A stretch of DNA of 64,000 nucleotides from Selaginella moellendorffii (Eukaryota; Streptophyta; Lycopodiopsida; Selaginellales; Selaginellaceae). The stretch spans positions 2,262,905 through 2,326,904 of the forward strand of contig NW_003314277.1 in the NCBI RefSeq assembly GCF_000143415.4, read 5' to 3'. A program made the position numbers and the translations under genes. Below are positions 20,835-32,316 of the stretch, piece by piece (within the stretch, counting starts at the first letter, position 1; each line of letters starts with the position of its first letter). The notes under the pieces were generated by a model. The model ran no database searches. It saw nothing but the letters and a program-made list of their open reading frames with translations, and had not been told where the DNA came from.

Positions 20835-22542
20835 ATGGCCAGCGGCCTAGTTTTTTTCTCCTCGATCTCTCCGTGTACCGCCTCGCGTCCCATGGCGCGA
20901 GCTTCAATCGACGAGAAGACGAGGCCTCCGATGCTCTCGAAAGGCGCATTTTCTCCTCCGGATTGGGCCAAACACTTGAATCCAGCGCCGAGCAGCATCT
21001 ACAGTCTCGCACAGGTATGCTCAATTCTCCATTCTTTCTTCCTACATTTTGCTCTTGCAGCTTCCATCGCCAATCCATCGCTGGGATTTGCCGAATTTGC
21101 CTGCTGATACCCAAGTTTGGATCAAGGTTGTGTGTGTGTGTGTGTTATTCTTCTTGTGTCTAAGATTTTTTTTTTTTCCATTCGATCGCAGAGAGATGAT
21201 CTCACTGGAATGCAGCTGAGCGGGAACAAGGTGAGAAAGCTGGAATTTCTCCTGGCAGAAGCAAAGTTACAAGGTGCCGATTGCGTGGTAACCATCGGTG
21301 GAATCCAAAGCAACCATTGTAGAGCCACCGCTGTTGCTGCTCGCTATCTGGATCTCGACTGCTATCTCATCCTTAGAACAAGCAAGGTGTGTTCTTCTTC
21401 TTTTCTTTTCTTTTTTTCTTTTCAACCTTTCTTCTTTACTTTGGTGTAGAGTCTGGTGAATGAAGATCCTGGACTTGTTGGTAACTTACTTGTAGAGCGA
21501 CTCGTGGGAGCTCGTGTGGAGCTCGTATCGAAAGAAGAGTACACGAAGCACGGAAGTGAGGTATTGCTTCTTTTCCCAGAGTTCGATTGCGTTTTTTAAT
21601 CAAGTTTCTCGCTTGTTTTGCAGGCGCTTGGAGACATGCTCGTAGAAAAACTAAGAGCCCAAGGAAGAAAGCCTTATCTCATCCCTGTTGGTGGCTCCAA
21701 TTCTCTTGGAACCTGGTTAGTATCTCAGAGTTTCTTTCTTCTTTGTTTTCTGAGCTTGCTTGTAGGGGCTATATTTCCGCAGCACAGGAGATTGAGCAGC
21801 AAATAGAGGCTGGGACGTGTCCCCGTTTTGACGAGATTGTCATGGCATGCGGAAGGTTAGTTCATACTTTTCCTCTTTTCATGTAGCTGATGTAGTTGTT
21901 TATGGATTCTTTTATCGTAGTGGTGGAACTACAGCAGGACTGGCTCTAGGAAACCATCTCAGCATGATCAAGGCCAAGGTTTTGTTTTTGTTCTTTGTAT
22001 CGGTATCTAAACAAGGAAGAGGTTTTGGACAGGTTCATGGTTACACAGTCTGTGACAGCCCGGACTATTTCTACGATTACATCCAGGGACTTCTGGATGG
22101 TTTACATGCGCAAGTGGACTCTCGAGACATTGTCAGGCTGGTTGATGTAAGTTTGCTGCTTGTTGATGGAAGGATTGGAGGAGCTAACACTGTAAGAACT
22201 TGATCAGGCCAAAGGACTGGGATACGCACTGAGTAGTACAGGAGAGCTTGAGCTGGTGAAAGAGATCTCGGAGGCCACTGGCGTAATTCTGGATCCAGTT
22301 TATAGGTGAGGAGAGAAGTCTTCTCACCAAGTGTTCTCTAACTAGAAATCTCTTCGTTTCTTTGTGTGTTTGTCAGTGGGAAAGCATTGCATGGCATGGT
22401 GAAAGACATGGTGTGCGATGCCAAGTATTGGACAGGGAAGAAGGTGCTGTTCATTCACACTGGAGGCCTCCTTGGCATGTTTGATAAACTCCAGCAGATC
22501 CAACCCCTCACTGGGAATTGGAGGAGAATGCAAATCATGTAA
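20835..22542 (+). CDS. DCD: D-cysteine desulfhydrase (PLP enzyme of the ACC deaminase family)
   Basis: Ten exons: 20835-21014, 21061-21126, 21192-21386, 21450-21560, 21624-21715, 21766-21855, 21921-21978, 22033-22146, 22208-22305, 22377-22542; 389 aa. The enzyme converts D-cysteine to pyruvate, H2S and ammonia. The PLP lysine is Lys95 in [23 protein letters not shown] is the conserved substrate/PLP loop, ACGSGGTTAG the phosphate-binding glycine loop, and LFIHTGG the C-terminal family motif. Residues 1 to about 40 are Ser/Arg-rich and start [10 protein letters not shown], consistent with a mitochondrial transit peptide as in the plant family; an inner Met20 is an alternative start. ACC deaminase activity cannot be excluded by eye. 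A broken second copy lies at 26631-27870. Confidence 0.94.
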
Positions 22543-22913
22543 ATCTAAATTCTTAGTCAGAGAAAGGAAATTCCTCCATTTGAAGGTCCCTTGGAATATC
22601 TTGCAACGATCAACAAATCAAAAACTCCTTCAATGCATTCTTGCAGTATTTCCCTCCCTTGACACGCAGCAGACTCCAATTCTCGTTGTCTCCCACACAC
22701 ATCTCACACAGACTCGAAAGAAATACGATACGCTGGAGCCGGAAGGATCTAGAAAGCGCTCATCACTGCCAATATAAGCCCAGCCCTATGCTCTCTGAGC
22801 TTGTGTCCGTCCTACCTCGCTGAGTGCTCTCCTTTTCTCCCTGGTGGAGTGCTCTCGCTGGTTCCATATTTTTTTCCCCTGGTCTTGCTTTCTAGTGCTC
22901 GTTCCATGTCCAT

Positions 22914-23205
22914 CTTGCTCGCCATTTCGTTTGTCTTGTTTGTTTACACTGGCGATGGCGGTGGTGTTCAAACACATGAACATCTGTGTTCAAAAACCTG
23001 AATGTCAGGTTTTTGAACAGCACTGCCATCGCCACCAACGCCACCAACGGTTTTCGACTGCCTGACCTCGTTGCATACGGAATTGTTAGACTTGCACGAG
23101 TTTTCTTTGGGAACCGGCGCTTCCCTCCACAAGGAAAATCAGGTTTTTGAACAGGTTACCATTTCCATCGCCAGTGTAAACAAGACAAACGAAATGGCGG
23201 GCAAG
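22914..23205. repeat. Large inverted repeat with nested hairpin downstream of DCD
   Basis: About 50 bp at 22914-22965 is repeated in inverse orientation at about 23155-23205 (blocks ATTTCGTTTGTCTTGTTT and CACTGGCGATGG). Inside, 22984-23001 and 23005-23020 form a tight hairpin with a 3-base loop around TCAGGTTTTTGAACAG, and that word recurs near 23140. No protein frame accounts for it. It may be a foldback element or a structured RNA. Confidence 0.75.
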
Positions 23206-23298
23206 ACTTGTTGACACTGGCGATGGCGATGGCTAAAAAAACCTGAACATCTGTGTTCGCCATTTGGGTCTTTAAGTGCAGCTCCTCTAGTTTTCTTT

Positions 23299-23361
23299 GG
23301 GAAAAGGAGATCTTAAAAAATCAGCAGTGATTTTCTTTCTGTAGGGAAGATCTCCTCTTCC
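23299..23361. repeat. Hairpin built on GGGAAAAGGAGATCTT
   Basis: GGGAAAAGGAGATCTT pairs with AAGATCTCCTCTTCCC with one mismatch, separated by about 30 bases. A matching hairpin occurs at 28395-28447 in the second copy of this region. Confidence 0.7.
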
Positions 23362-23446
23362 CAACAAAAAACAACGGTGATCAGATAGAGCATCTTGCTC
23401 TCATGATCATGATGGTTGCTACTGTTGGTGAACAGCCAAAGCAGCA

Positions 23447-23495
23447 GCCAAAGCGGCCAAGGCAGCGTGATATCACGCTGCCTTGGTTTCTTTGG
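23447..23495. repeat. Long perfect palindrome (30-bp core)
   Basis: The core 23457-23486 is a perfect 30-bp palindrome centred on GATATC between bases 23471 and 23472, and the arms continue imperfectly outward to AGCCAAAG and CTTTGGCT. A zero-loop palindrome this long is very unlikely by chance. Confidence 0.85.
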
Positions 23496-24281
23496 CTCCG
23501 ATGAAGCAGGATGGTCTCAAGATTCCTCTTCTCTTTTGGCTACTGAGAATGGATGTTTAAAAGGAAATCATGAGAGAAACGGGATAGATTCTTGAAACTT
23601 CTGGTGTGCGAATTGCTCCAATGCGCGTGCAGAATAGCTTCATTCATTCCAACTATTCCTGCCGGGAGCGATTATCTAGCCAAGGGAGCGCAAACAAACT
23701 ATTTATAGAGCTCTAACAAGGCCATGTTCGAAAGAAAAAGATTCATCCAATTTTGTGATTATTTTGGCACTATTTAGTGTTTAGAAACAAGCTCTTGCAA
23801 AACCTCAATCGCAGCCAAAAGGTCTACTTTCAAAGCGAAAGGAAATCAACTGGCGCCCTTCGCCTTGACACGTGCTTAACTGATTGCAAGCGAGTGACGA
23901 GCCCTCCAAGAGTTACTGGTTTGTTTCTGGCAAACTCTCGCTCGCAAGGATTTGCCGGAGGTTTAGGTAAAGATGCATGCACCGATCCGAGGTCAGTAGC
24001 ATATGTAACTAAGCAATGCCCAGTCTCTGAAAATGTGTAGCAGGAAAACTTTTCAGGGGCGAGGCCCAAACTCCAACTATATCATCAACAAGGTAATTAA
24101 GTTTGAATTGCTGAAGAGAATTCTAAAGGCTTGTAAACTTCCCTGGCGGATTTCTTCCGAAGAGATCTAATGCTAATGGTACAGTATCCAGGACGCTTGG
24201 ACCATTCATTTGTTGAAAGAAGGAAGGCTACATAGTTTGGGCTTCCGGTTTTGCAATCCCAGTTTGAGCTCGGTTAGCGCC

Positions 24282-26345
24282 ATGGAAGGGAAGCCAGCCA
24301 TTCGTGAGTTCGATGGAGTAGGTTTCGAAGGGTTCAGGATGCATCTTGAATCCTATCTCCTTTCCGCGGTTTGTTTGGCATTGTAGATGGGACAGAGCCT
24401 ACAATGGGACAGAGCCACTGCTAGCACTGAGTGCAAATGCTGCAGATATTCGTGATTGGACTCTTCGGGACTCCAAGGCTAGGGGCAGTATCACAATGTG
24501 TCTCTCCTCGAATGTGCTCCTTGCTGCCCATTCTTGGAATGGACGATGTCCAAAAGTAGATTTGGACATATAAATTACAAATCTCTCCAACATATAAAAG
24601 TTCATGCTATTGTTATTAGCTGAGTATTCTATTTATATTTTGTGAACTTTACATTTTAGGCAAACATCACCACTATAATTTTTCATTGAGCAAGCATTGT
24701 GTATTGCCAAAGGTCAATGTGAGTATTAGCTTCCATGGTTTGGAAAGCTTAAATTGAATCAGCAGTAGTGAGCTCATACAAATCCCTTGTGGCCCAAGTA
24801 ACAACTACATATACAGAACGAAAAAGTCACTAGAGTCAATTCAGAAGACTCCCTTGGCATCTAAGACTACCATTGCACTTTCTCACAACAAATATTAAGT
24901 TTATCAGTTTAATAGTTTAGCAGTTCATATTTTTTCATAGCAAGGTAGAGATAAAGAGGCCATGGTCCTCCCATGATCAAGTTAAAGCTGGAATTAATTA
25001 ATGCCTTCCATAGGTATGGTTGTGTCATTGCCAAGTTAAACATTATGTTTGTTATTGTTCAACTGGTACCACTCAAAGACAGTCTTCTTATTGCCCATAA
25101 GAATAATACAACTAGAGTCTACTTAGTGCCACAACTGCCTTTGCATTGTGGAACTCCTCATCATGTTATGCCAAATCCATCACTCTTGAGAAAATTGGCT
25201 TGGAGATGAGGAATTAGGCTTGCAATTATATGGCCCCAAAGCCTGCTAGCTGTTGCTGCAAAAGCATACACTGATTCTTGGCAAGTCTGGGTTTGGCATA
25301 CCTAGATGCCCTAGAAGTTTTCTCTTTCTGGATGAGACTTGCCTTGTTCTTTTGATCCCACTTGTGGGAGCAAACTTGGTTTTACCTCTGCCACTAGCTC
25401 CTATTCATGTTTTGCCACCAGCTCCATTAACTCCTCTGGGAAATCCTTTATAGATATCCTTGAACTAGTTAATGCTACTCTAGTCAAGGATAAGCCTCCA
25501 ATGCTCATCAACGTCATGGCATGCCTAATTTGCTGCCATTATTCACCTACAGAAATGTTGGCCCTCATTGAAAGTCCAGGAAAATGCTAAAATATATGTT
25601 GTGGAGCTTGATGACTTTTGCAGCCTTGTTGATGCCAGCATCCCCATGACCTATGATGAGGCTGTCTCTGTTGTCTCTGGTAAGGCTCACCTTGCTAGTG
25701 TGGAAGAAGTTGCTTCCATTTGGGTTAATGGCATGTGGATTCTACACCACTAGGATCAAAATAGATTTTTTCCAAAAAGTATGAGATTTAAGGCATGATT
25801 GCTTGTTCATGGCTTTTGCCAAGTTCATAGCGTCAACTACAATGAAACATTTTCCCAAGTTGCCAGCCTTCATTCTGTGTTTTGCACATGCAGCTGCTAT
25901 ATGGATGTCAAGATGGCCTTCTTGAATGGGGATACCCAGAGGATATCAACATGCATATGATGTTGAGCTGTATGGCAATTGCAGAAAGCTTTGTATGGTT
26001 TGAAACAAAACTCTTGCATCTAGTATAAAAAATTTGATGCTAGAGGTCATGCAAGGAGCATGCTCATTATGGCTCTCTACATTGATGATTTGCTCATCAT
26101 GGGTGATGCTCCTGATGTCAAGGCAGCAATAGCATATGGGTGATGCTCCTGATGCCAAGGCAGAAATGGCATATAGGTGCTCTTCAGGTTTTCCTATTTT
26201 TTTCCTCAATATAATAATTGATGCACTCTTTTTGTTCAAAGCAGCTAGTTTGATGTTCAAACATATTGCCCTGGAGCTGCATATGAGACGATGTCCTCTT
26301 CCCTATCAAGACTTCAATATGGCATCGACAGTGCTGTGGCCGTAG
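24282..26345 (+). mobile_element. Decayed Ty1/copia retrotransposon (gag-pol remnants)
   Basis: The gag-like start is at 24282 (MEGKPAIREFDGVGFEGFRM). Reverse transcriptase pieces follow in order: PMTYDEAVSV with VNGMWIL near 25640-25745, a KARLLVHGF-type block and MDVKMAFLNGD near 25780-25930, and ALYIDDLLIMGD at about 26070-26110, which is the copia YVDD-type catalytic motif. Stops and frame changes are frequent and much of the integrase and RT is missing. I found no clear LTR pair. It lies between the intact and broken copies of the D-cysteine desulfhydrase gene. Confidence 0.8.
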
Positions 26346-26630
26346 TTTACCAATAAATTACGATCGGGAACTAATAGACACCTGAAGCATTATTTGAGCC
26401 ACCAGCATTAAATTAGTGTTATTAAATCATTGCAATGACTCAACGCAAATCCTACTATTCAGAGTCAGGGAAGCTAAGGAGCGCTTCCAGGTACTGCTGC
26501 TTCGCGAAGGAGGCTCTTGGTCCTTCTCAATCACATCGGAAAATCTCCTTCTCTTAGTAGGCCACAGATTTGCCCCATTGTGAAACGTGGATATGATTAT
26601 ACATTGAAGTTTTATTAGTATTTCAACGAG

Positions 26631-27870
26631 ATTGCTGGGATTTGCCGAGTTGGCACCCAAGTCTGGATCAAAGTTGTGTTTTCTTGTCTCTAAAATTTTT
26701 TCATCCGATCCTCTAAAATCTTTTCATTTCGATGAGCTCACTGGAATGCAGCTAAGCGGGAACAAGGTGAGAAAGCTGGAATTTCTCTTGGCGGAAGCAA
26801 AGGTACAAGGTGCCGATTGCGTGATAACCATCGGTGGAATCCCAAGCAACCATTGTAGAGCCACCGCTGTTGCTACTGTCTGCTCGACTGCTATCTCATC
26901 CTTAGAACAAGCAAGCTTCTTCTTTTTTTTTTTTCAGCTTTTCTTCTCTACTTTGGTCGAAAGAAGACTACCGCTAGTGTTCGTTTTTCAGAGTTCGATA
27001 GCGTTTTTTCTCAAGTTTTCGCTTGTTTTGCAGGCCGTTGGAGACATGCTCGTAGAAAAACTAAGAGCCCAAGGAAGAACGCCTTATCTCATCCCTGTTG
27101 GTGGCTCCAATTCTCTTGGAGCCTGGTTAGTACCTCTTATCCTTCATAAGTTTTGTTCTTCGTTGTTTCTAAGCTTGCTTGCTAGGGGCTATATTTGCGC
27201 TGCACGGGAGATTGAGCAGCAAGTAGAGGCTGGGACGTGTCCCCGTTTAGACGAGATTGTCATGGCATGCGGAAGGTTAGTTCATACTTTTCCTCTTTTT
27301 ATGTATGGATTCTCTTTTCGTAGCGGTGGAACTACATCAGGACTGGCATCTCAGCATGTTAAAGGCCAGGGTTTTGTTCTTGTTCTTTGTTTCGGTGTCT
27401 AAGCAATGAAGAGGTTTTGGACAGGTTCATGGTTAAAGAGTCTGTGACAGCCCGGACTATTTCTACGATTACATCCAGGGACTCGCAAGTGAACCCTCGA
27501 GACATTGTCAGGCTGGTTGATGTAAGTTTGCTGCTTATTGATGGGAAGATTGAAAGAGCTAACAAAACTTGATCAGGCCCAAGGACTGGGATACGCTACA
27601 GGAGAGTTTGAGCTGGTGAAAGAGATCTCGGAGGCCACTGGCGTAATTCTGGATCCAGTTTATAGGTGAGGAGAGAAGTCTTTCGAGTGTTCTCCAACTA
27701 AAATCTCTTTTCTTGTTTCTCAGTGGGAAAGCATTGCATGGCAGGTTAAGACATGGTGTGTGATGCCCAGTATTGGACAGGGAAGAAGGTGCTGTCTATT
27801 CACACTGGCCTCCTTGGCATGTCTGATAAACTCCAGCCCCTCACTGGGAATTGCAAATTATGTAAATTGA
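26631..27870 (+). pseudogene. Truncated duplicate of the D-cysteine desulfhydrase gene
   Basis: The sequence follows DCD exon 2 to exon 10, introns included, at roughly 85-90% identity. It starts inside exon 2 (GCTGGGATTTGCCGAGTTGG) and has no exon 1. Exon 4 and its surroundings are deleted, part of exon 3 is lost, exon 7/8 has internal deletions and the last exon has small deletions that break the frame. The PLP lysine motif SGNKVRKLE survives, but GGIQSNH became GGIPSNH. Because introns are retained this is a DNA-level duplication and not a retrocopy. Homology continues past the stop into the stem-loop region. Confidence 0.9.
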
Positions 27871-28275
27871 AATTCTTAATGAAACTCCCGTCCATTTGAA
27901 GGATATCTCGCAACGATCACCAATTCAAAAACTCCTTGAATGGCGGCCTGGTTTCTTGTCACTCCATTTTCCATTAATTCCCTCCCTTGACACGCAGCAG
28001 ACTCCTATTCTCGTCAACTCCCACACACATCTCACACAGACTCGAAAGGAATATGACACGCTGGAGCCATGGAAGGATCTAGAAAGCGCAAAATTCTTCT
28101 TCATCGCTACTCATATAAGCCGAGGCCCCAGCCCCTTGCTCTCCCAGCGCTCTCAGTGCTCTCGCTGGTTTCCTTTTCTCCCTGTTTTCGCTTTCTCCCT
28201 AGTGCTCTCTGCTTTCCTTTTTTTCCCTGGTCTTGCTTTCCATTGCTTTAAGTTGGGACTGAATCTTGCTCGCCC

Positions 28276-28655
28276 TGGCAATGGCGGTGGTGTGAACATC
28301 TTTCGTGTGTCTGTCGTGCGGGTGGCAGGACAGATGTTCAGGCTTTTGAATACCACGCCATTGCCACCACTGTCATCACCAACATGTGATGAGTTTTCTT
28401 TGAGAAGAGGAGATCTTCCCTGCACAAACAGATCTCCTCTTCCCAAACTCTGGTCCAGCTGGTGACGGAGCAGAGCTCTACAAAAGGTACGAACAAAAAA
28501 CAAGAGCTTCTTGCATGCTGCCTTTGCCGCTTTGGCTCCTGCGAGCAGCCGGAGGATGTGCATATGGGGAATTTCTGAAGCAAAGTGGCAGCAAGAAACC
28601 TCCATGAGAGACTCTCATGGAGGTATTTTGCTGCCTCTTTGCTTCAGGAATTCTC
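28276..28655. repeat. Second stem-loop cluster downstream of the DCD pseudogene
   Basis: Three inverted repeats follow one another: 28276-28367 (TGGCAATGGCG paired with CGCCATTGCCA), 28395-28447 (AGAAGAGGAGATCT paired with AGATCTCCTCTTCC) and 28568-28655 (GAAGCAAAG..GGCAGCAA paired with TTGCTGCC..TTTGCTTC, with CCTCCATGAGAG against CTCTCATGGAGG at the tip). The order mirrors the cluster after the intact gene, but the stem sequence of the third hairpin is largely different. Confidence 0.75.
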
Positions 28656-28859
28656 TCCTTTGGCTACTGGTAATCGGTTCCGATTGTTTCATGTTGGAAT
28701 AGAACTCCCTAGATTCCTCTTCTCCTCTTGGCTAGATAATCGCTCGCGGCAGGAATAGCTCTTTCCCCTTGGAACGAATGAAGCTATATTGAAACTTTGG
28801 CGCGCGCATTGGAGCAATTCGCGCACCAGAAGTTTCAAGAACCGTTAGAAACCTTCCTG

Positions 28860-30170
28860 ATTCTCTTGTAAACAACATTCCATTCTCTTCTTCCCGTCTT
28901 TAGCAAGCAACAAGCAAGCGAAAACAATCAAATCATCTCCAGCTCCAAGCAAAATTCTCCATGTCCCTGGCAGGGCCACGATCACTGCGTTTCGATCTTC
29001 GAAAGAACAAGATTCATCCAGGTGATTTTTCACATCAGTCACTTCATATGGCGGGATCCGGTAAAGGCCTCGATCATTGCTCACACCTGGGACGAGCATC
29101 GCGGTCATCGCTATTTGTGGTAAACGCTAAAGATCTAAGAGTTCATGATCATTCTGCTGGTGATGGATCAGATGCGCAGCTCGGCAATCTCTTCCTTGAT
29201 AAATCAAAGCTTTGCACCTCAGGATCGACAAAGGCGCCTTCGAAAAAGCCTTGCAGCAGCTGTCCCGGCTCCCGGAGAATTGGAGATGGTGGTTAAGCGT
29301 GGGATCATAGCATCTCTACGTTATCCATGGCAGCCGCGCGCAGCGTCCTGATGATCATCACATTGGCCTCCCAAACGCGAGGAAGACGTGGAGCGGCCAA
29401 AGATTCAAACAAGATACCGGATATGGGCATATGCAAAACGCACTGCATTCCATGGGAGGCTATCTTGCTTTAGGATCCTTTCAAGAACCTCTTTTAATGT
29501 ATTGATTTTGCCATGCATTGCATACATTTACGTTTAGAATGCAATGCTGCGCCGTGGCATCTATAGAAACAGTTCCTGGTATCGCTCTAGATTCCCTTTC
29601 ATGGAGCATCTTGCAAATCTAGCGGCGGCATGGAGACTTGATCGCAGTTCTCTATGCTAAATCAGCCCAGAGATCGCTGAAAGTTGATCTGAGCTAAAAA
29701 AACGTATTCTCTCTTCAATTCTGGTGGCCTGGAGCAAAGGAATGAGCTTTGGTTCTCACTCTGTTTCTCTTGCTCTCACCCCTTTCCCAAGTAGTCCTCA
29801 CCCTTTTGCTACCAATGCTTGCATATTCTTGGTATGCTTCTGGGACTGATTGTTTGTTTGTGTAACAGGAGCCAATGTAGGCAAGAAGCTCTTGAATCCC
29901 TAGATGTCGAGGAGGGTGCTCCTGTCAGGAGCTCGTCGACGAAAGAAGGGAAGACTGGTGATGGCATGCGCACTCCCCAACCCAATATCAGAGTCGTGAG
30001 AGGAAATAGGATCTTTTGCCATGACAGAAAAATGTTTGAAAGCAGCTCGGGTGACTCGGGCAACAAGCAAACAGTGCAGAATGCAAAAAGATTTTTTGGT
30101 AGCCTCTCCTGTTTTTCAGCCAAAACAGCAGTCGCCCAAGAGAGCATGAAGGAGATACTCTTTGGTTGAA
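28860..30170. other. Intergenic, possible gene remnants not identified
   Basis: Mid-GC sequence with open frames at 28961-29296 (+), 28845-29108 (-) and 29819-30169 (+), none with a recognisable domain or consistent splice model. It may contain gene fragments carried with the duplication. Confidence 0.4.
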
Positions 30171-30980
30171 ATAAAATTCCTGGTCTCCTCTTCTTGATAA
30201 TCTAACAATTGGAATGAATGAAACCTTGAAAGTTATAATTAAAAATAATATTTTATTTTATTTTTGCTAATAACAACACTTAGAATAAGAGATTCTTAAA
30301 AACTTATATTACTAATAAATAAAGAATTTATAACCAACCAAAAAATTCTATAGTGGTACAATAGATAATAAAACTTTTAAATTATTCTGTTAGTAAAAAT
30401 AATCTAGTAAAACACAGTTTATTATCCAGTAATTTTCTGGATGAAAATAAAATTGAATATTTTATAAATAATTTTATATAATATATTTTAAAATTTAATA
30501 TTTAGTATTTTTAAATTGAAGTAAAAAATTAACTAATATACACTTTTTATATAATAAAAGTTTTATATAACAATTAAATCTTAAATCTATGCTATTTTTT
30601 ATTTTTAATAAATTACAGTAACTATATACTCTTGAAATAACATAAAAAATTTATAGGTTTAAGGCTGGTAATGAATATGGGTTCTAAAAATTTAAATTTA
30701 CATACTTTAAAGAATCTCAAAAGATAATATATAAATTTTAAAATAAATAAATATCCATTTAAATTTATATGAATTACATAGATGTGCTCACACTTTTAAG
30801 ACTTATATCTCAAACACCAAAAAAAAAAAAAAAAACAAATCCTTCAATTTTGATTTGTTAATTTTATTATTGCCTTTTGCTGCATTTAAATGATTTTTAT
30901 TAAGAAACAAATAGAAATATTATACCAGGTAAGGCATTTAAAATTTGTAAAATGAGTTGAAACTTTATACAATGGCTGCT
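30171..30980. other. Very AT-rich intergenic DNA
   Basis: Long A/T runs, including a 19-base poly(A)-like tract near 30820, and no coding frame. I see nothing else in it. Confidence 0.6.
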
Positions 30981-30981
30981 A

Positions 30982-31302
30982 TTGAGCTTTTGGCACCTCT
31001 ACATCTATGGCTTTTCCATCGAAGCTGATCAAGAATTTGTCAAGGATGAGGACAGTGAGGTTAGCCATGAGTTCCCAGGCGACTTGTTCCAGCTTCAAGA
31101 CGCGACTGGACACATGCTAAAGCGGAAGTTTGCAGAGGACGATTCCATGGACAGTGTCATGTGGCGAGGAGGCTACCATGGCAGTGAGTATGCAATGGTG
31201 AATCTCCAGAACGAGCTTGGAAGTCTTCTCTATGTCGTGGCTGAGACCTCTCATTCATGGTCGTATGCTCAACTTGTGCCGGAGGGATTGTGCAAGTGGT
31301 GA
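30982..31302 (+). other. Open frame of 106 codons, unrecognised
   Basis: The frame has normal GC content and acidic composition (EFVKDEDSEVSHEF), unlike the AT-rich flank. It could be an exon or a fragment of a gene. I see no known domain, and the downstream bases up to 31500 only show short repeats of AGCTGCCA and TCTAGAGAACC. Low confidence that it is expressed. Confidence 0.25.
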
Positions 31303-32316
31303 ATGGCAAGATCGACCCAGAATTCGCAAGTCTTAACGGGCTGTGGCTCGCTTGTTAACTTGATCCAACTGTTGGCAGCCGTCAAATTGAATCAGGTTCT
31401 CTGCAAGAATGTGGCTAACAACTACCAGGTTCTCCAAAACCTAGCTGCCAGCTGCCAGGTTCTAGAGAACCAGGCTACCAGCTGCCAATTCTAGAGAACC
31501 CTCTCATCCTCGAATAACATTATTCCACATGTCCGTTAACAGTCTCGCCACAGCCCGTTAAGGCTGTTCCCGGGCACAACCTCGCTCGTTCCCTCCAGAA
31601 CGCGCTCGCCGGGCTAACACCCGGCTCACCCGTTCTGGGCGGGAACGTGCTCGCCCTACCCGGGAACTGCCTCATCCTCCATACTGAGTCCCCAAGGACA
31701 TCGTTCCAGCTTCCAACGACTGGGAGCTATGGGTTTAGTCACGTTCTCTTTGACGGGCTTTTGCGATTGACACTCCTCATACAAGCTCTGGGCTTGTCTT
31801 GGAAGATCTTCCTATAGAACATGGTGCCAGTTGAGAGAGTCGCGAGTGAAACTCTTGTGACCCGACTCTTGGTGACGAGCGAACGCTACCATCAGAATCT
31901 GAGAACAAGGATCAAGCTCAATGACGAGACGATGAATCGCTGAATAGTGAGATACTCCTCCACGTCCGTGTTGGTACTCCCACTGCCGGTTGTTACCGGA
32001 GGAGAGGCAGCCATTCAGCCGCTCGATCTCTCGAAAGGATGGCAGTGTGAACATCTCGCGAAAGGATGGTAGTGACGCCTTCTTCCTCTTTGACGATGGT
32101 CACGAGCGAGTGGGAAGCTGGCTCTGAAAACGTCCTCGTGGTGATTGCCGCGAGTGATCTCTGCTGCCATCGCGCACAACGTTGTGTGGACAACCTTGAT
32201 GAGAATGAGTCCAACCGGTATATTCTATCTCCGGTAAAAGACAGAATATTCAATGGGTTTTGTGTACGGTAAGATACTAAACCCTCGGCCGTACATTAGG
32301 TTTATTTTCAAAGCCG
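31303..32316. other. Upstream region of DNA polymerase kappa
   Basis: No supported gene on the plus strand. A minus-strand frame (31812-32054, REIERLNGCLSSGNNRQWEY) has a counterpart at the far right edge of the window (63976-64000), so the polymerase duplication includes at least part of this upstream DNA. Confidence 0.5.

Noticed and set aside
21128-21144. GT repeat as a regulatory site
   Set aside because: Short microsatellite in a desulfhydrase intron, without other support.
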